Source: Marchantia polymorpha subsp. ruderalis
Taxonomy: Eukaryota; Streptophyta; Marchantiopsida; Marchantiales; Marchantiaceae
DNA length: 64,000 nt
Direction of reading: 5' to 3'
NCBI GenBank assembly: GCA_037833965.1
Contig: AP031353.1
Coordinates: forward strand, 22,446,501 to 22,510,500
The position numbers were made by a program, and so were the translations under genes. The notes beneath the pieces were generated by a model. The model worked only from the letters and a program-made list of their open reading frames with translations, was not told the origin of the DNA and did not search any database. Positions 14,436-28,024 of the stretch are shown one piece after another (position 1 is the first letter of the stretch; the number at the start of each line of letters is the position of its first letter).

Positions 14436-17100
14436 CTATCCTTGCTGCCTGTTATGCCACCACAGATTGGATAATCCTCCAAAAGAACTAAGATTCTCAC
14501 CTCCCAGGAGAGCGCTGTTGGGATTTCCGTAGAGTCCTGTCGGATCGATCAGGGCCGAGCTCGTGGGCATGCTCCTCCCGCCCAGCTGCAGGTCCGCGAC
14601 ATTCGTGGCGCTGGTGCTTCCATTGTCCATACCTTGGTCGTAGAGCACGCCCTTGAAAATATGGCCTCCAATCTTCACCGTGGCCTGGTAGGCAAATTCG
14701 TGATCACCGTCCTCTACGCCCGTCACCCGTACGCACTTGAACAGCGCTTGCGTCCTCAGCTCCGATGGCAGAGGCCCTCTCCCTGCGCGAGCCACCCAAT
14801 CCCACAATTAGACTCGGCTAGAGCCCCGTCACATGCATTTCACGAATTTCTGCCCACCCCAACCCCGACTTCACTCACTCCATCACACATTGGCCCGCTC
14901 TCGAGATTCTACAGATTTCGAGCTAAGGCTTCTAAGCTTCGGCTCTCGGCTCTCTCGGGTGCTGCGATGGCTCAATGCAAGCGCCTCGAGGTCCGACGGC
15001 TTCTATATTCTCGGGGCTGGCGGGTTCAGCCACCTGCTCCGAATGTCTCGTGGACCTCGGGCGTACACATTCCTCAGACCTGCGCTGGCTGGTGCGGTGG
15101 ACTCGCCACCGCACCACTGAATTGTGATCCGAGAGAGGTGCGGCGAGGCACGAAGGCCAGCACGCCCCGTGAAAATTAGCCTCATTGTCTGCTCGGCATG
15201 GGCAGCAGCTCCTGCGGGGAGCTGCGAATACTGAAAACTGGCTCAGAACGGTGGCAGACGGCGCGGGACATTGATCACTTTGCTTAGCGTCTAAATTGTC
15301 TGGAAAAAAGTGCTAATCCTCATCAAAGCTGCGGAATGTGAAGTGGCGCGAGCGTCTGCTGTCATCGGATGCAAACCGGGCGCACGGGGGGGGAGGGGGG
15401 GGGCATGCTCGATACGTAAGCGCGAAGCCCGCGGGTGTCACCCAGAATTCCGAGGAATTAAGAGGCTGCGACGATCCGAGCAGAAAGAACGAGTACGTGA
15501 ACGAGAGAGCGAGAGGACGAGAGGGATGGAGAAATTAGATGGAGCAGTGGTGTGCATGTCATGTCAGTGCGAGAGGAGATGGGAGGAATCCGAGGCAGCG
15601 GGGGCGTTGGGATTGATGGCCGGGCGAGTGCTAACCTGGTTGGCCAGAATTGATATCAGAACCGCGCGGAGACGTGCCGGCGGAGGTGTTGGTATGGGAG
15701 GTCGTCGGATTGGCGGGCACCGAGAGGGCGAGAGAGCGAGCGCGTTTGGATTTGGGGCGCGGCTGGCCGGCAGCAGCTGCAGCAGCCTCTGCAGCCTGGC
15801 GCTCTCGTCGCTTGGCCGCGGGGACCCAAGTGCTTTTTATGTGGGTGGGGCACGAGAGGCCCCGGCTCTTGCAGCAGGTCCGGCATCTCTGATGCAGGCA
15901 GTCCTTTTTGGCCTGATTGCCGCACTCGAGGCAGGCCGTGCCGCCTTGAGTCCCAGCGCTGACGCCCCCGGCGCCCCCGGGGGGCTGCGGAGGCGCCTTG
16001 GCGCGCTGCGCGTCGTGCAGCTGGAGCGCGTGCTGCTGCTCGTCCTCTTTGTTCTCCGGGCGGGCGTCGCCGGGGCGCACGTCGGCGCCGCCCAGGGGCT
16101 GCACGTCCATGCCGCGCATGGAGGCGGGCACGTCCAATCTGCGGCGCTTGAATGCCTCGGCGCCCTCTCTCAGGCCCGGATTGCCCCATATTCCGCCCTC
16201 CACCGCCTGGCCCTCCTCATCGGGGCCTTTGCGCTTAGCCCCCGGGGGGCCGGTGCTGCCACTGCCGCTCTCCTCGCCGCGATTCGGCCCCACATGAGCG
16301 ACTCGGCCCTCGCCGCCTACGTACGCTACAAAACTGCCCCCGCGCCCTTCCTCGGCGTTGCGCTCCTCGCGCCGCACACCGACACCGTACGGCGTCCCTA
16401 CACCGAACTCGTCGCTGGCGCGGCCCACAATGTCTCTAAAAATGTCGCGCTGCGTGGAGCCCCCTAATCCGCCAGGGATCCCGGCGCCAGCGCCCTCGGC
16501 CGAGCCGACGAATCCATATCCTGCGTTGCGGCTCCATAATCCATTGCCCTCCTGCGGGCGGTGGGCGCTGCTGGTGCCGAAGCCCAGCGAGAGATCGCGC
16601 TCTTTCAAAGGCCTATCGCTCAGAGGGGAGGACACGGTCCAGTCGGGGGCCGAGTCCACCCTCCCCGCCCCCCCAGACACCCCTCCCCCGCCTGCCACTG
16701 CCGGCGCCACAGCTGCGTCCCGCGCTTCAGCGTGGGAACCCACGAAGAACGCTTCTTGTCGAGGAATTCTCCAGGTCAAGATCGAGGATGCAGCGTTCGA
16801 CGCAATGCCGATGGTGGAAGGCGTGTTGGGAAGATGAGCAATGGGGACCGATTGGCGGAACTCGCTCGCGAGAGCGCTCAGGGGGGTCTGCGCGACAGCC
16901 GGCGCGAGCAAGGAGTCCCAGTTTGTCGACGCGAAATGGTTGGGATGGTTGCGGCTGCCGCTGTTGCTGTGGCTGTTGCTGTTGCTGCAGCTGCTCCCGC
17001 TGCTGTGGTTCGCCTGGTTTTGCTGCTGCTGGATGTAGCTCGACTGCGGAGCTGCCGCCGCTGCTGCTGCTGGAGATGCCGCGCGCGGGTCGGATTGCGG
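14436..17100 (-). CDS. SHI/STY (SHORT INTERNODES/STYLISH) family transcription factor, 5' exon missing
   Basis: Plant-specific zinc-finger regulator; family members act in the nucleus on auxin biosynthesis and organ development. Exons that splice in frame: 15,636-17,100 and 14,436-14,782 (donor CAG|GTTAGC, acceptor GCGCAG|GG, phase 1). The RING-like finger at about 15,814-15,933 has the diagnostic Cys pattern ([22 protein letters not shown]), then [13 protein letters not shown] and a basic run KSKRAR. Exon 2 carries the C-terminal IGGH domain ([26 protein letters not shown]). The Ala/Gly/Ser/Gln-rich N-terminal part is unusually long: the two exons alone give about 603 codons, where relatives are often 300-400. 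The frame upstream of the finger has no ATG. A strong acceptor (CTGTTCTTGTCATCGCAG) ends at 17,101, so I start the exon there in phase 0 and infer an unseen upstream exon. An alternative is initiation at an internal ATG near 16,120. Confidence 0.9.
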
Positions 17101-19500
17101 CTGCGATGACAAGAACAGCTTAGGAAGGGCGAGCGGCGTCAACTCGGGGGAGAGCAGGGCCGCCAGTAGACACAACCGGAGAGGGGACTACTGCTGCTGA
17201 GGCAAAATCGAGCCGCGAGGAGACCAGCGAGCGAGCGAGCTGCGCAAGGCACTACTGCACCGGTCGTCGTGGTTGCTGCTGCTGCGGCGGCGACGAGCAG
17301 CCACTCCCCGCGCACGTGCGCGATTCTGAGGGTCCGGGCGAGCTCAAGAGCCACGCGAGGATGGGCAAGATTTGCCGAGATCAGAAGCACGCCGCGATGT
17401 GAGCTGAGGTGCTGATGAGCACATGTGCTGTAGATGGCATTCAGACTCAAATATACCCTCGTCGAGGACTGATATGCTGCTGGGCTGCTGCTGGGCTGCT
17501 GGACTGCTGCTGCTGCTGCTCACAGTGAGCGGCTGGGTGAGAGAGAGTGTCTGTGCGCGTGCGTGCGTGGATGCGAGTGAGTGTGCGTCCCTCAATCTCT
17601 CAATCTCTTCTCTCTCTCTCTCTCTCTCTTTCTATCCCCTTCCCTCTATCTCGCAATCTCACTTCGCTTTCTGGCTGGATGTCTGTCTGTTTGTCTGTCG
17701 GCCTGTGCGTCTGTATTCTCTCTATGTCAACAGATTGTCCTTGCTCGCTAATGGGCGAAGTGCCGGATATGTCGCAATCCTCGCTTCCCAGCACAATCCA
17801 ATCCGCTTCGCTTCGCTCACTTCTTTCTCCGTCACTCGCTCTCGCACATCCCCCCACTAAACCGACTGCCCGAGCCGCTCACTGATAAACTCCCGCACAC
17901 TGATACGCGAGCGCTGACTGTCACAGTCACGCGAGCGCACGGGTCTCGATCTATCTCTCGCTCGCTCTCTCTCTCTCTCTTGCGCGCACCCTCGGACACG
18001 GGTCTCTCTCAGTCGCTCTCTCTCTCTCTCTCGCTCTCTCTCTCCCTCCCTCTCTCGCTCGCTCGCTCAAGCGCAACGTCAACGAGGAGACGAAGTTGCG
18101 GGGCACAAGGAGGATGTGAAAGATGATATCGGGGAAAGCGGAAGCGAAGGAAGCGCGCAGACAAGGGGGGCGAACACTTAGCGCAAAAGGTCAGCCGCTT
18201 CGCAACACCGCAAAAACAGAAGGAACAGCTTGTCCCGCGACTATACGTAAATGGCAGGAGCTGCGAGGGCTATCTCATCAGAAATCTACTACGGTAGCAG
18301 CATCAGGGCGTCGCGCAGAGGCTCGGCGATTCGTGATCCGAGGCTGGGCAGGCTCGTCCGGCCCAAGGATGCTCTCGCAGCTCGAGTCGGGAATGGTGGG
18401 CTGTGCCGACCTTTGACTTGGTCTTGGTTCGGGTGCGCTGCTGCTGCTGCTGCCGCTGCCTCTGCTGCTGCTGCTCCTGCTGTGCTCCCCCTGCTGCACA
18501 ACCTTCCATTCATTGTGGGAGGCCCACCCCGCCGAAGACCTGAACACAAAGTTCCAGCAGCCAGCCAGCCAGCCTGGGGCTCGCTGCTGCTGCTCCCCTC
18601 TCCCCCATCCCCTTCCTGCAGCTGGCTGCCCTCCCTTCCACCACCTTTTTTTCCCTCACTCTTCAGTCTTCTCCATAATCGCCGCTAGCTGGTCTGCTCT
18701 GGTCCGCCCCGGTCTCGCCATCTCTCCGAGTCTTCGCTCGGTCTCTCTCTCTCCCCAACTTCACTTTCTTGCTCACTCGCTTGGAGTCTTTTTTTCTTAC
18801 CGCGCATGACTTTCAACCCCTCGCTCGGCCCTGGCTGGCTGGCTCACCTTAGCCTACCCTGAGGGCCACTTACCACGCCTCGCCTCGCCTCACCTCACCT
18901 GAATCCAAGGCTCAGAACTACCTTTCTCGCCTTCACGCTTCTCCAATTGGGACGAAAGAAAAAGGGACGGGAAAGAAAAACGAGTATATAAGTATTGCTG
19001 GCTGGCGTAAGGTATGACGACGCTGCTCCAATTGAGGATGCCCTTCGTTCCACACGCGTGTAAGACTGTGGGGCAGACCCCTCTCCTCCCCCTCCCTTCC
19101 GTAGGCCTCCCATCCCATCGCATCACCACATCCGAGTACGGCGGGCGGAAGGGAAGGGGCTGCCGGGCGGGTGCGATCGGTCGGGGGAGAAGGCGAGGCG
19201 AGCGAGAGCAATTATCCACCTCTCGCCCGCTCTCTCTCTCTCTCTCCCTCTCCCCTTCCTTCTCTCTCTCTCTCTGTCCTTGTCTCTGGTGCTGCTGTTG
19301 TTATTGTTGATGCTGCCGCTGCCGCTGCCTGCTGCTGTGCTTCTTGTTGGCCACCATAGGGGCCCCTCATGGACTGGACTCGATGCTTCCAACAGCAGCA
19401 GTAGAGCAGCAGCAGCAGCAGCACCACTACTGGAGTAGTCCCCGATGAGGACGTGTGGGAATACGCTATCTATCTACATTTGTCTATCTATGTTGTACTT
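17101..19500. other. Presumed 5' leader, intron and promoter region of the SHI gene
   Basis: Upstream of the minus-strand SHI exon lie CTG runs (17,474-17,520) and CT tracts at about 17,609-17,630, 17,960-17,980 and 18,018-18,064, which read as GA repeats on the sense strand of the gene. The missing first coding exon should be in this stretch or beyond it. I could not choose among several minus-strand ATGs because none gives a phase-0 donor with a SHI-like N-terminus. Confidence 0.4.
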
Positions 19501-21058
19501 ACACTATCTATGCAATCCGGGGGAGGAGGGGGGACACTAGTGGTGACTGTAGCCAGGAGGGGCTCCAGAGGCTGAGGATGAGCTCGGCCGGAGGGGGCTA
19601 GCGGCGTCGATCGATGGGGGACGACGACGACGATGGCTATGGCCGGGCCGGGCCGGATGGAAGGCTGGCTGTCCGAAGCAGTTATTAGCCCTGCAGGGGG
19701 AGGGGGCTGCTGCAGGCAGGAGGGAGAGGAAAGGGGGAGAGGGAGAGAAGGTCGCGGGGCTCAGATCGTGCGGGAGTTGGCATTTGGAGGCATCCCCAAA
19801 TGGAGTCGGGGGGCTTGAGTGGGGGTCGGAACGGACGCTTTCTCCTTTACTAGTATGGGGCTGGGGCTGGGGCATGGGGGGCTGGGGGCCTGGGGGCCTA
19901 TAGACTACGGGGACTAGGAACGAGCGAACGAGCGAGCGAATGAATGAATGAGTGAATGAATGGCGAGAGAGCATATTTCCCGGCAAACACGCTTCCGCAA
20001 CGGCGCAGCGCAGCGCAGCGCCGTCCGACCAGCGCACTGTTGGGATCCTTGGCCTTCAAAATATTACTTATGACATCTGCTGCACTTATTCAAACGGTCT
20101 CCGCCGCCGGCCTCCTTCCGTCCCGCGCGCGAGCCCCATCGCTTTATTTTAGCACAATGCAGCAAAAGTGCCCCTCAGTACTAGTAGTATATTTTTGTCC
20201 ATTAATAATAAGGCCCGGTTATATCGCAAACCTCATAATTTTCTCTGCCCCTGCCTTCTGCCCCTTCGATACTTTCTAGGCTTTAGCCGCCGCCGGTTCA
20301 CTCGGGGGCCCTCCCTCCCCACCCCCACCCCCCCTTCGCCTTTCTTTTGCGACGCCCTCCCCGCCTCGCGATATTTTCCTCCACACTCTCTCTCTCCCCC
20401 TCTCCCTCTCTCTCTCGCACGAAGATCCCTCGCCCGATTTCCCTTGCCCCTCCTCCTCCTCCTCCTCCTGCTGCCAGCTTTGTGCCCACGGCGGGGCCCG
20501 CAACTGCCTAATTCTGCGGCGGCGCTCCTCCTTCCGTCTGCATTGGGTACAGTACAAAGTAGTAGTTCGAAGCGATAAGTCCGACGGCAGACAGTCCCCA
20601 AGTCAAACGATCCACCTCCGACGTTATCTTTCCACTTCCGTGACGGGGTTACAAAGCTCCGTCCCGCTCCTTCATCCACGTGTGCCACATTTAGTTACCG
20701 TCGGCTCCCCCCTCGCTCGCCCTCCCCCTCATTGTCCGAACACTTCCTTCGGAGCCCACTCACCCCCTCCCCCTTCCCCCACACAAGCCCAGGCCCCATG
20801 GATAGGGTTTATCTATTCATTCATTCATCGGATCTGCATTCTGCATGCATGCAACCGTACCTGCCCCGAACCTGTTCCGTCCCTACAATGCCCCCTCGCC
20901 CCCTCCCGCCGTACCACCACTGCACTGTACAAGGCGTAGCAGTGTAGTGCCTCTAGTGGTGCTACGGGCCGGGCCGGACCGGGCCGGACGAAGGGCCTCT
21001 CGTCCCGTCGAACAGAACAGAACCGAACACCACCGGAAGCGTGGCCTATCCCCCAAGA

Positions 21059-21086
21059 CTAGTGCTAGTGCTAGCACTAGCACTAG
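21059..21086. repeat. 28-bp perfect palindrome made of CTAGTG/CTAGCA units
   Basis: CTAGTGCTAGTGCT followed by its exact reverse complement. It arises where a CTAGTG tandem run meets a CTAGCA tandem run in a head-to-head junction. A similar GTGCTAGTGCTAG stretch occurs near 34,920-34,933. Confidence 0.85.
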
Positions 21087-21348
21087 CACTAGCCCCAGCT
21101 CTAGCGCTACGCTACCCCCCGCTTCCGCCTTAACCTCATCTATCTATCTATCTCTGTGTATTGCACCTCCTCGCGTCCGGGGCAAGAACAAGAACGATTG
21201 ATTATCTATCGGCTTTGGATCTGAGCTCTGCGACTCTGGTCGCGAGCTCGCACTCGCGAGGGAGGCGAAGGAAGGCCACGCTCGGTCGGAACGTGAAAAA
21301 TCGCAAGAATAAAGACTTAAGAACGAGAGGCAAGTACGATCGCGCGCA

Positions 21349-21367
21349 GGGGGGGGGGGGGGGGGGG
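21349..21367 (+). repeat. G19 homopolymer
   Basis: Run of 19 G, followed by further G-rich sequence to about 21,400. Length in the source assembly may be uncertain, as for any long homopolymer. Confidence 0.9.
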
Positions 21368-24154
21368 AGGGGCTGGGGGCTGAGGGGGGGAGGAGGTGGG
21401 CCCGCACGGACCACCACAGCGGTTGATCCCGAAATTTGCCGACCCTTAACTCCCGGCCACGTAGGTCGAGGGGCGTGCATGCATGGCCCCTCCCTTGACC
21501 CATGCCCCATGCATGAGTACAGGGCCATAGCATAAACGGTAGGCCCAGCCTAGGCTAGCTTTGTTCTAACGATTCAGCACCGTCGGACCGCGAAAAGCAG
21601 CCACCCCCGAGGCTCGGGGCTGCTCGGGCCGAAATCAGGCAGAATCCCCTCGCTTCGGTCGTTGGTGGGGTAGCGCACGTAGCGGGCTGGCCGCGTGCCT
21701 GCTCTGCCTCCACGTCATAATTACGGGCTCGCTCTCGTCCGCAGGACGGAACAAAGGAACGAAGCAAGAGGGCCTCCTCTTCCCCCACCCCCCTTTCTCT
21801 CCCTCTCTCTCTCTCTATGCCTCTGTCTCTAATTCGGGCCTGGGCTTGGGCTTGGGCTTGGGCTTCCGTTCCCCGCACCTTGTAACGCACTCCTGCAGAG
21901 GGACCGAGAATTTGGCTTTAGCGGCTTTTGGTGATGGCGTCCGACTTCAGAGAAATCACCGCTCGCTCGCTCGTTCCGTCACGGGCCGAGCAAGACGAAG
22001 CAGCAAAACGGACGAAAGAGGGGAGCCTTTTGATGAGAGAGGAGATTGATTTGTAATGGCACTCATGAGGGGCTGGGCTAGCGGGGGAGGGGAGGGGGGG
22101 AAGGGCATCTCGGGGCTCGCTCGGGCCGTGCCTGAGCTGCTGCCCATGCTTTACGCGGCTACGGATGGGCCCGGCCGGGATTTGTCCCGTCCATCGATCA
22201 TTGGCAAATCGTACGTAAAGCCCAGCTCAGATGCCCGGCCGGACCCCTTGCGAGGCAGCCCCGTCCGCTTGCTGAGTGCTGTCCACCACCTCGGCTCGAT
22301 GGCGCTAAGTACACATGGCCTGCTTTGGAGTGTTCACGCCCCCCGCCATCTTTGAGTGTATCCAGAGGTACTGTCCCTCGGCCTCGCCACTCTTTTCATC
22401 ACTCGGCGACCATTATTGCCCTCGCCTTCCCAAACCCGACCCCGTCACTTTGGTCAGGCCGTCAGTTCTGACCGCTCGCACTGAACTGAGCGAGCGGGCC
22501 CGGCCCAGCCCCGGTCAGGTGGACCACAGGCCCCCGCCCCAGGCTATAGGCTCGAGCTCGAGCGAGCGAGCGAGCGACTGATCGTCTGATCGATCGCTGC
22601 GCCTTCTGCTGCCCTGCTCTGCCCTGGGACTGCTCCAGCTCTCTGCTCTCTTTGTGTGTGTCTGTCCTTTGGGCCATGCACTCTCATAGTCTCTGGAGAG
22701 TCCTGGAGAAAGGCCTGCTCCTGCTACTCTTTTCTGCGCACTCCTGCCAGGCCTGGCCCGGCCCTGGGGCAGGGCTGGGGGCCAGGGCAGGGCCGGGCAG
22801 GGCTGAAGCGGGCAGGGCTGGGGGGGCTACGGGGCTGGGACGGGACGAGGGACGGGACGGACGCCTGTGTGCATGGGACTGCACTGGGGCCTGGGGCTGG
22901 GGCTGGGGCTGCGACTGCAACCCCACTGGTAGTCGCAAGAGATCTGCAGAGGGGCTTCTTGAATCCGTCGGAAGGTGCTAGCACCAAAGCTCAGCTCGGG
23001 GCAAGAGCACGATGAGGAGAGCACTGAGCAGGCAAGAAGGCCCGAGGCCGGGCAGGGCAGGGGCAGCGGGTAGTGCAGCAGACAGTGCAGCAGGCAGGCA
23101 ATCGATTTGATTCTAGCTCTAGCTGGCTTCTGTTCTGTTCTGTTCTGTTCTGTGCTGTTCCGTTCAGTTCTCGGATCCATGCTTTAGAGCCTTCTAACTA
23201 CCCAATTGTTTCGCTTAAGTCGTGTTCGCGGCACGAGTTGTACATCTATTTGTAGATCTTTAAACATCTTCCTGGGTGGCCGCTTAAGGTAACCATCGGT
23301 CTACTGGTCTACGGTCTACCCGCGGTCGGTCAAACCGAGCGCGAGCCAGCAAAAAAACAATCGCCCTGTGATCATTACCTGAAGGTTTCTTGAATGCCTT
23401 CATCCTCATCCAGCATCGGCTCATGCAATCCAATCTCCTCCGAGCTACTCCAGTTCTCTCCTCCACCACCACCACAGCAGCAGCAGCAGCAGCTCAAATC
23501 TGAGCCCACGGCATAGCTTCCTCAGAGCTCCCACTATCTTCCTTTCTTCTCTTCTCTTCTCTTCCTCCCTCGCTTGGCACCTACATTAGCCTCGCTTGCT
23601 GCTGCTGCTGCCTTCGCTTTAGACGCCGCTTGTTTGCTTCTCGCCTCTGATGCCCCACCAATCTGCACGGGACCCAATGGTATCCATCCACTGCCATCTT
23701 TACCCTTTTCCCACCACTCGCTTTGTCTCTTGCAGAAGATTACAACCCAAAAGCACACACCGACCTATCTTCTGGTCCACACAGCACACCCACCACAAGT
23801 GGGCATGAGAGAATCCTAAATGCCAAGTGGGATGGCAAGCAAGCCCTTCCACGCTAAAGCTCATCGCTCGCACATCAACAGTAATACGCCGGCATTTGTG
23901 TATGCGTACACGAGGATTATCATCTGCTCCGTGATTTGCAGCCCCGGCCAGGCCCATTAGCAGCAGCGCCCGGACGCGTACATGGATGGGCCTCGCGCAG
24001 GCCCATCCCCGGACAGCGTAGATCTGTAGAGTGGCGTAGAGTCGAGTCGAGTCGAGCCGAGCCGATCAGAGTGTCTCGGGGTAGAGTAGCGTGGCGTAGA
24101 GTGGCGTAGTGTAGTGTAGAGATGCCGAGAACCAAAGAAGCCCATACAACTTCC

Positions 24155-24184
24155 ATGCGATGCGATGCGATGCGATGCGATGCG
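24155..24184. repeat. (ATGCG)6 pentanucleotide repeat
   Basis: Six tandem copies of ATGCG. It lies next to a decayed GTAGAGTGGC/GAGTC-type repeat cluster at about 24,020-24,120. Confidence 0.9.
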
Positions 24185-24502
24185 AGGAGATTAGCTTCGC
24201 AGAGCGCGACGAGCGACACACTCGTGAAAAGATAACGTTGTAGGCCATTCGGAGCTCGCGGCCCCAGAAAACACGTAGCGCGATTTTATAGTCTGATGGC
24301 GTCTGCTCACTCGTTCCTTTTCTCATCTTACGCGAGCATCTCGCATCCTTTTTGGTCTCACGCTGCGAGAGGCTTCCATGTTGCACCGAGTCTGCTGCTA
24401 CATGTTCGCGACAAGCTACCAGTAGCACCATCGGACGCAGAAGCAGAAGATGCAGCAGCAGCAGCAGCAGCAGCAGCATTAGTAGCAGTGTTGGTAGTGG
24501 TA

Positions 24503-24532
24503 GTAGTAGTAGTAGTAGTAGTGCAAGTAGTA
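24503..24532. repeat. (TAG)n trinucleotide repeat
   Basis: A TAG/GTA trinucleotide run inside a longer AGC/AGT-rich stretch starting near 24,450. A comparable GTA run occurs near 34,897-34,920. Confidence 0.8.
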
Positions 24533-27500
24533 GGAGGATGCGAGTGAACTTTGAGCTGAGCAGAGCAGAGCAGAGAGGAACAGAGCAGGGCGAGCGAGCG
24601 AGCGAGGGGTGTGCGGTACTTGCCTTTGACCTATTAAGCTGTGCTCATCAGATCAGCCTACTGGAACCCAATTTACGAGGAGGAGCAAACAAAGATAGCA
24701 GCAAACTACAAACAAGATTGATGATAGGGAAGCTACGTGAATTTCGGGGAGGAGAGCAGCTATTTTGGAGGCGTGTTCGCTCGCTCGACCAACAGAGAGA
24801 AGAGAGCAAGCCAAGGAACAAGAGCGAGCCAGCGCTAGAGACCGGATGTATAACATCCAAAGCCATGAACGACATAAAACACAGGATCCCACACTACTGG
24901 TCGTTTGGAAGTTCTTCGGATCAATGGCCTACCATCCAAGAGCTAATGGTCCGTCAGACAGGCCTAATGGTAGCGAAACTATTTTGACCTACATAACCGC
25001 AAATTCCTCGCCCCAGGTAGTTGCAGTGCAGAGTGGAGTTCAAATTTCGTTGGCTCCTGATTTCACGATGCAAACTATTCTTGTAACATAATGTAGCCAG
25101 CCGCAGGCCCCAGCTACACATGGAAGGTGCTGCCTGCCTTGCCTGCCCTGCCCCTGCCCTTGCCTGCCCTGCCTGCCTAGAACCCAACCCAAGCCCAACA
25201 CATCCACACACACGCCACACTCCTCCTCATACTGTTGTAGTATTATGGCATGAGATGTGAGATGCCATGGCGGAACGGAAGAAGGGGAGGACGATCCGTC
25301 CGTGTATCTAGATGTGTACAAATGTGGTCGGCATCAATCCGTAGCAGTTGAAAAACATCTTCAGCAAGCGGACCCTATGGCCTGCTGGAGCTCGTCTCGT
25401 CTCTACGTACTGTACCCGGTACAGTACTGGATAGCGGGTTTTGGTTTGGTTGGGGGTTTGGACGCTAGCTGGAGTCGTACGGGGACGAAATATTTTTACT
25501 AATGATTGCCAATTAAGGCGGTTTGTACAGATTGATGAAATTCAGCGGAATCAATTATATCAAGAGAAGGCAGCTTCATTAGGGCGATTGTTTTATTAAC
25601 CAGAGAGAAAGCGAATTTTCGGAATTCTTTTGTTCTGGACCGGATAAACTACTATTGATGAGCAAAAGTTGACATTCATGACAACGAGCACATGAGAATT
25701 TCGACAGTCACTAATGCAAGTGGGGCCGATGGTGTTGCAAGCCCTTTGCGCACCTCCTTATCTGAAGATATTCTGGATTGTATATGCATTTGGAGGTGGA
25801 GACGACAAAGCGCTCTGACTCTCGTCCCCTTGCTTCATTCACGAATATCATCCCTCGATATGAAAAGCGATCTTCAACAGTGCTGCTCTACAGTCACCAT
25901 TTTTTTAAGCCACCTCTCACAACTGGACAACCCCGCACCGAAGTCAAGACACACTAAATTTGGTACATGTGATCAACAAAACCGAATCATATCAGCGAAC
26001 TTAAATATTCATATCGATCTGGACCCTCCCCGGGCTCAGGCTCGCCACCCCGCCACTGTTGTGCTTCATGCCCGTGGCACTCCTCCGCCCTTCCTGCCAC
26101 ATTATCTATCTCCTGTTCCGCCGGAGCAAATCTCACTTCAATCCTCTCCCCTCCGCCATCCCTGCCTCCAAATTCGCCTCCTTTGCTGGAGGCCTCCCTC
26201 TCTTCAGCTGCCAACATTTGGCATCCGCCGCACACTCCTCCTCCTCACCTCAACCCCAACCCCATCCACAAAAATCAGCACCTCCGCTGTCCTCGTAGGC
26301 AGCACACTTCACTGCTGCACAGTACTGCTTCTTAATTGGTGCCTCCCAAAAGATTATGCAGTCGTCGAAGCAGAAGCCGAAGAGCACTGATAGCTGTAGA
26401 AGAGAACAAGCCTTGAGACATGATCTGGTTGGCACCAGTGGCAGCAGCACAGCATATCAGATCTCAGGGCACATCCGGCGAGCGCTTAACGCTTAAAGCT
26501 TCTCCTCGCACCTTCAGACACCCGATTTTAGAAGCCCATGCACTCCCACCGCCCGCAAGACCCGCCATGAAATTGAAGTGTGCCGGACGAGCATCTCTTC
26601 CTACGCTACTTAGCAGCCTAGTCCCAGACTCTCCGCCATGGAAGGTGGCAAAAGGCTCTCTGAGACCATCGACTCATCGCTCCCTAACAAGGTGCATCAT
26701 TTTAGCTGAGCTGCTCTGGGTTGTCTCGGATATGGTGTCCTTTATGACCCAAACACCCTCCCCCCTCCCTTAGCAAACCTACCATCAATATATTCATCTC
26801 AGATCGCCAACATTGATAGGCGTATGCGCTACACAAGTAGTTATTTTCCCTTCGAGGCTTTCCACTCCATGGAGAGCTTTGAATATCCTCTAGGGATAGG
26901 GGGTTCATTATTACCGACATGGAAGAGAAACTTCTAGCGCCCCAAGATACTCCTTACCTCTTCTCTTCTCCTCCTTCTTTTCTTGTACTTGTCCATTAAG
27001 TCATCTCGAGATAATATGCTGCCACGAACAAGTGAGCCTTAGTGAATGAAGTTGGGCCGCTCGGCTAAATAATAATCAGAATAATTATGTACTGTTAACC
27101 TCGTTTGGCATAAAGGCCAACCATAGCCTGATTCCCTGAAATAACGACGGTGTACTTTCGTCCACATTTCGAAAACCAAGTCGAATGAAAGGGAATCACT
27201 GCCAGATGCAGTTCGAGCGACAAATGTAATATTCCCAAGATCCACTAAGTTTGGACTGTTGACAAGATTGTGTACTCTCATGCAACTACGTACTGCAAGT
27301 GGCAGAGTGAATCGTATATTGCATGTCCTGGTAAAAAGTGTGGATCATTTTTTCCTGGAGGGATGATTTTCGGAGCTAATGATGGATTTTTTAGCATCTT
27401 CTCGTAATGATATACAAACTGAGGAAAATCTGATTTCTTTAACTGAAAGTGTTCAACTTAGCAAATCCTAAGCACTAAATGAACGTACAACCAGATATTG

Positions 27501-28024
27501 AAGAGCGAGAACGATAGTGAGGAAGTTGAAGTGTTCCCTCTCATCAATCAGATCTTTAAGAATCAATGATACCCTCTAACTAAACCAGCAAAAAGTTGGA
27601 GGCTTTGGTTTCTAAGTTGGCAGCTCATGATGTGCAGATTCACCAAACCGAATTGACTTTCTAAACTCGTTCACATCTAACGAAGAGGCTGAACATTAGG
27701 CGATCGTTGCACATATGGCAGGTCAGAAAGGAGCAACTTCGTCTCGACATATGTCGTAACTCGACGTACATACATTGTGGTTGTTCATCACACCATACAC
27801 ACAAGACGTGAATCTCTTTCAAGAGGGTATGATGGAAAACTCAGCACCGGTAGAATTGTTTCTGCCAATTTATTTGACGGTTCTATGGTGTTCTGAAAAA
27901 GTAGGAATGCACTAAAAAAATTTAAATCCGACATTTCTTTCCATATAACTCGTCGTACAAAATTCTCAACCATTACAACTACGACTATGACGGATTTTTT
28001 GGGACACACGTCGAATCTTTTGTG

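Noticed and set aside
15310..16467. 385-codon plus-strand open frame
   Set aside because: It lies antisense to the SHI coding exon and is kept open by the exon's high GC content. Its translation matches nothing, whereas the minus strand has a full SHI zinc finger.
25692..26390. 232-codon plus-strand frame
   Set aside because: Biased composition, an overlapping frame on the opposite strand (25,987-26,235), and no recognisable domain.
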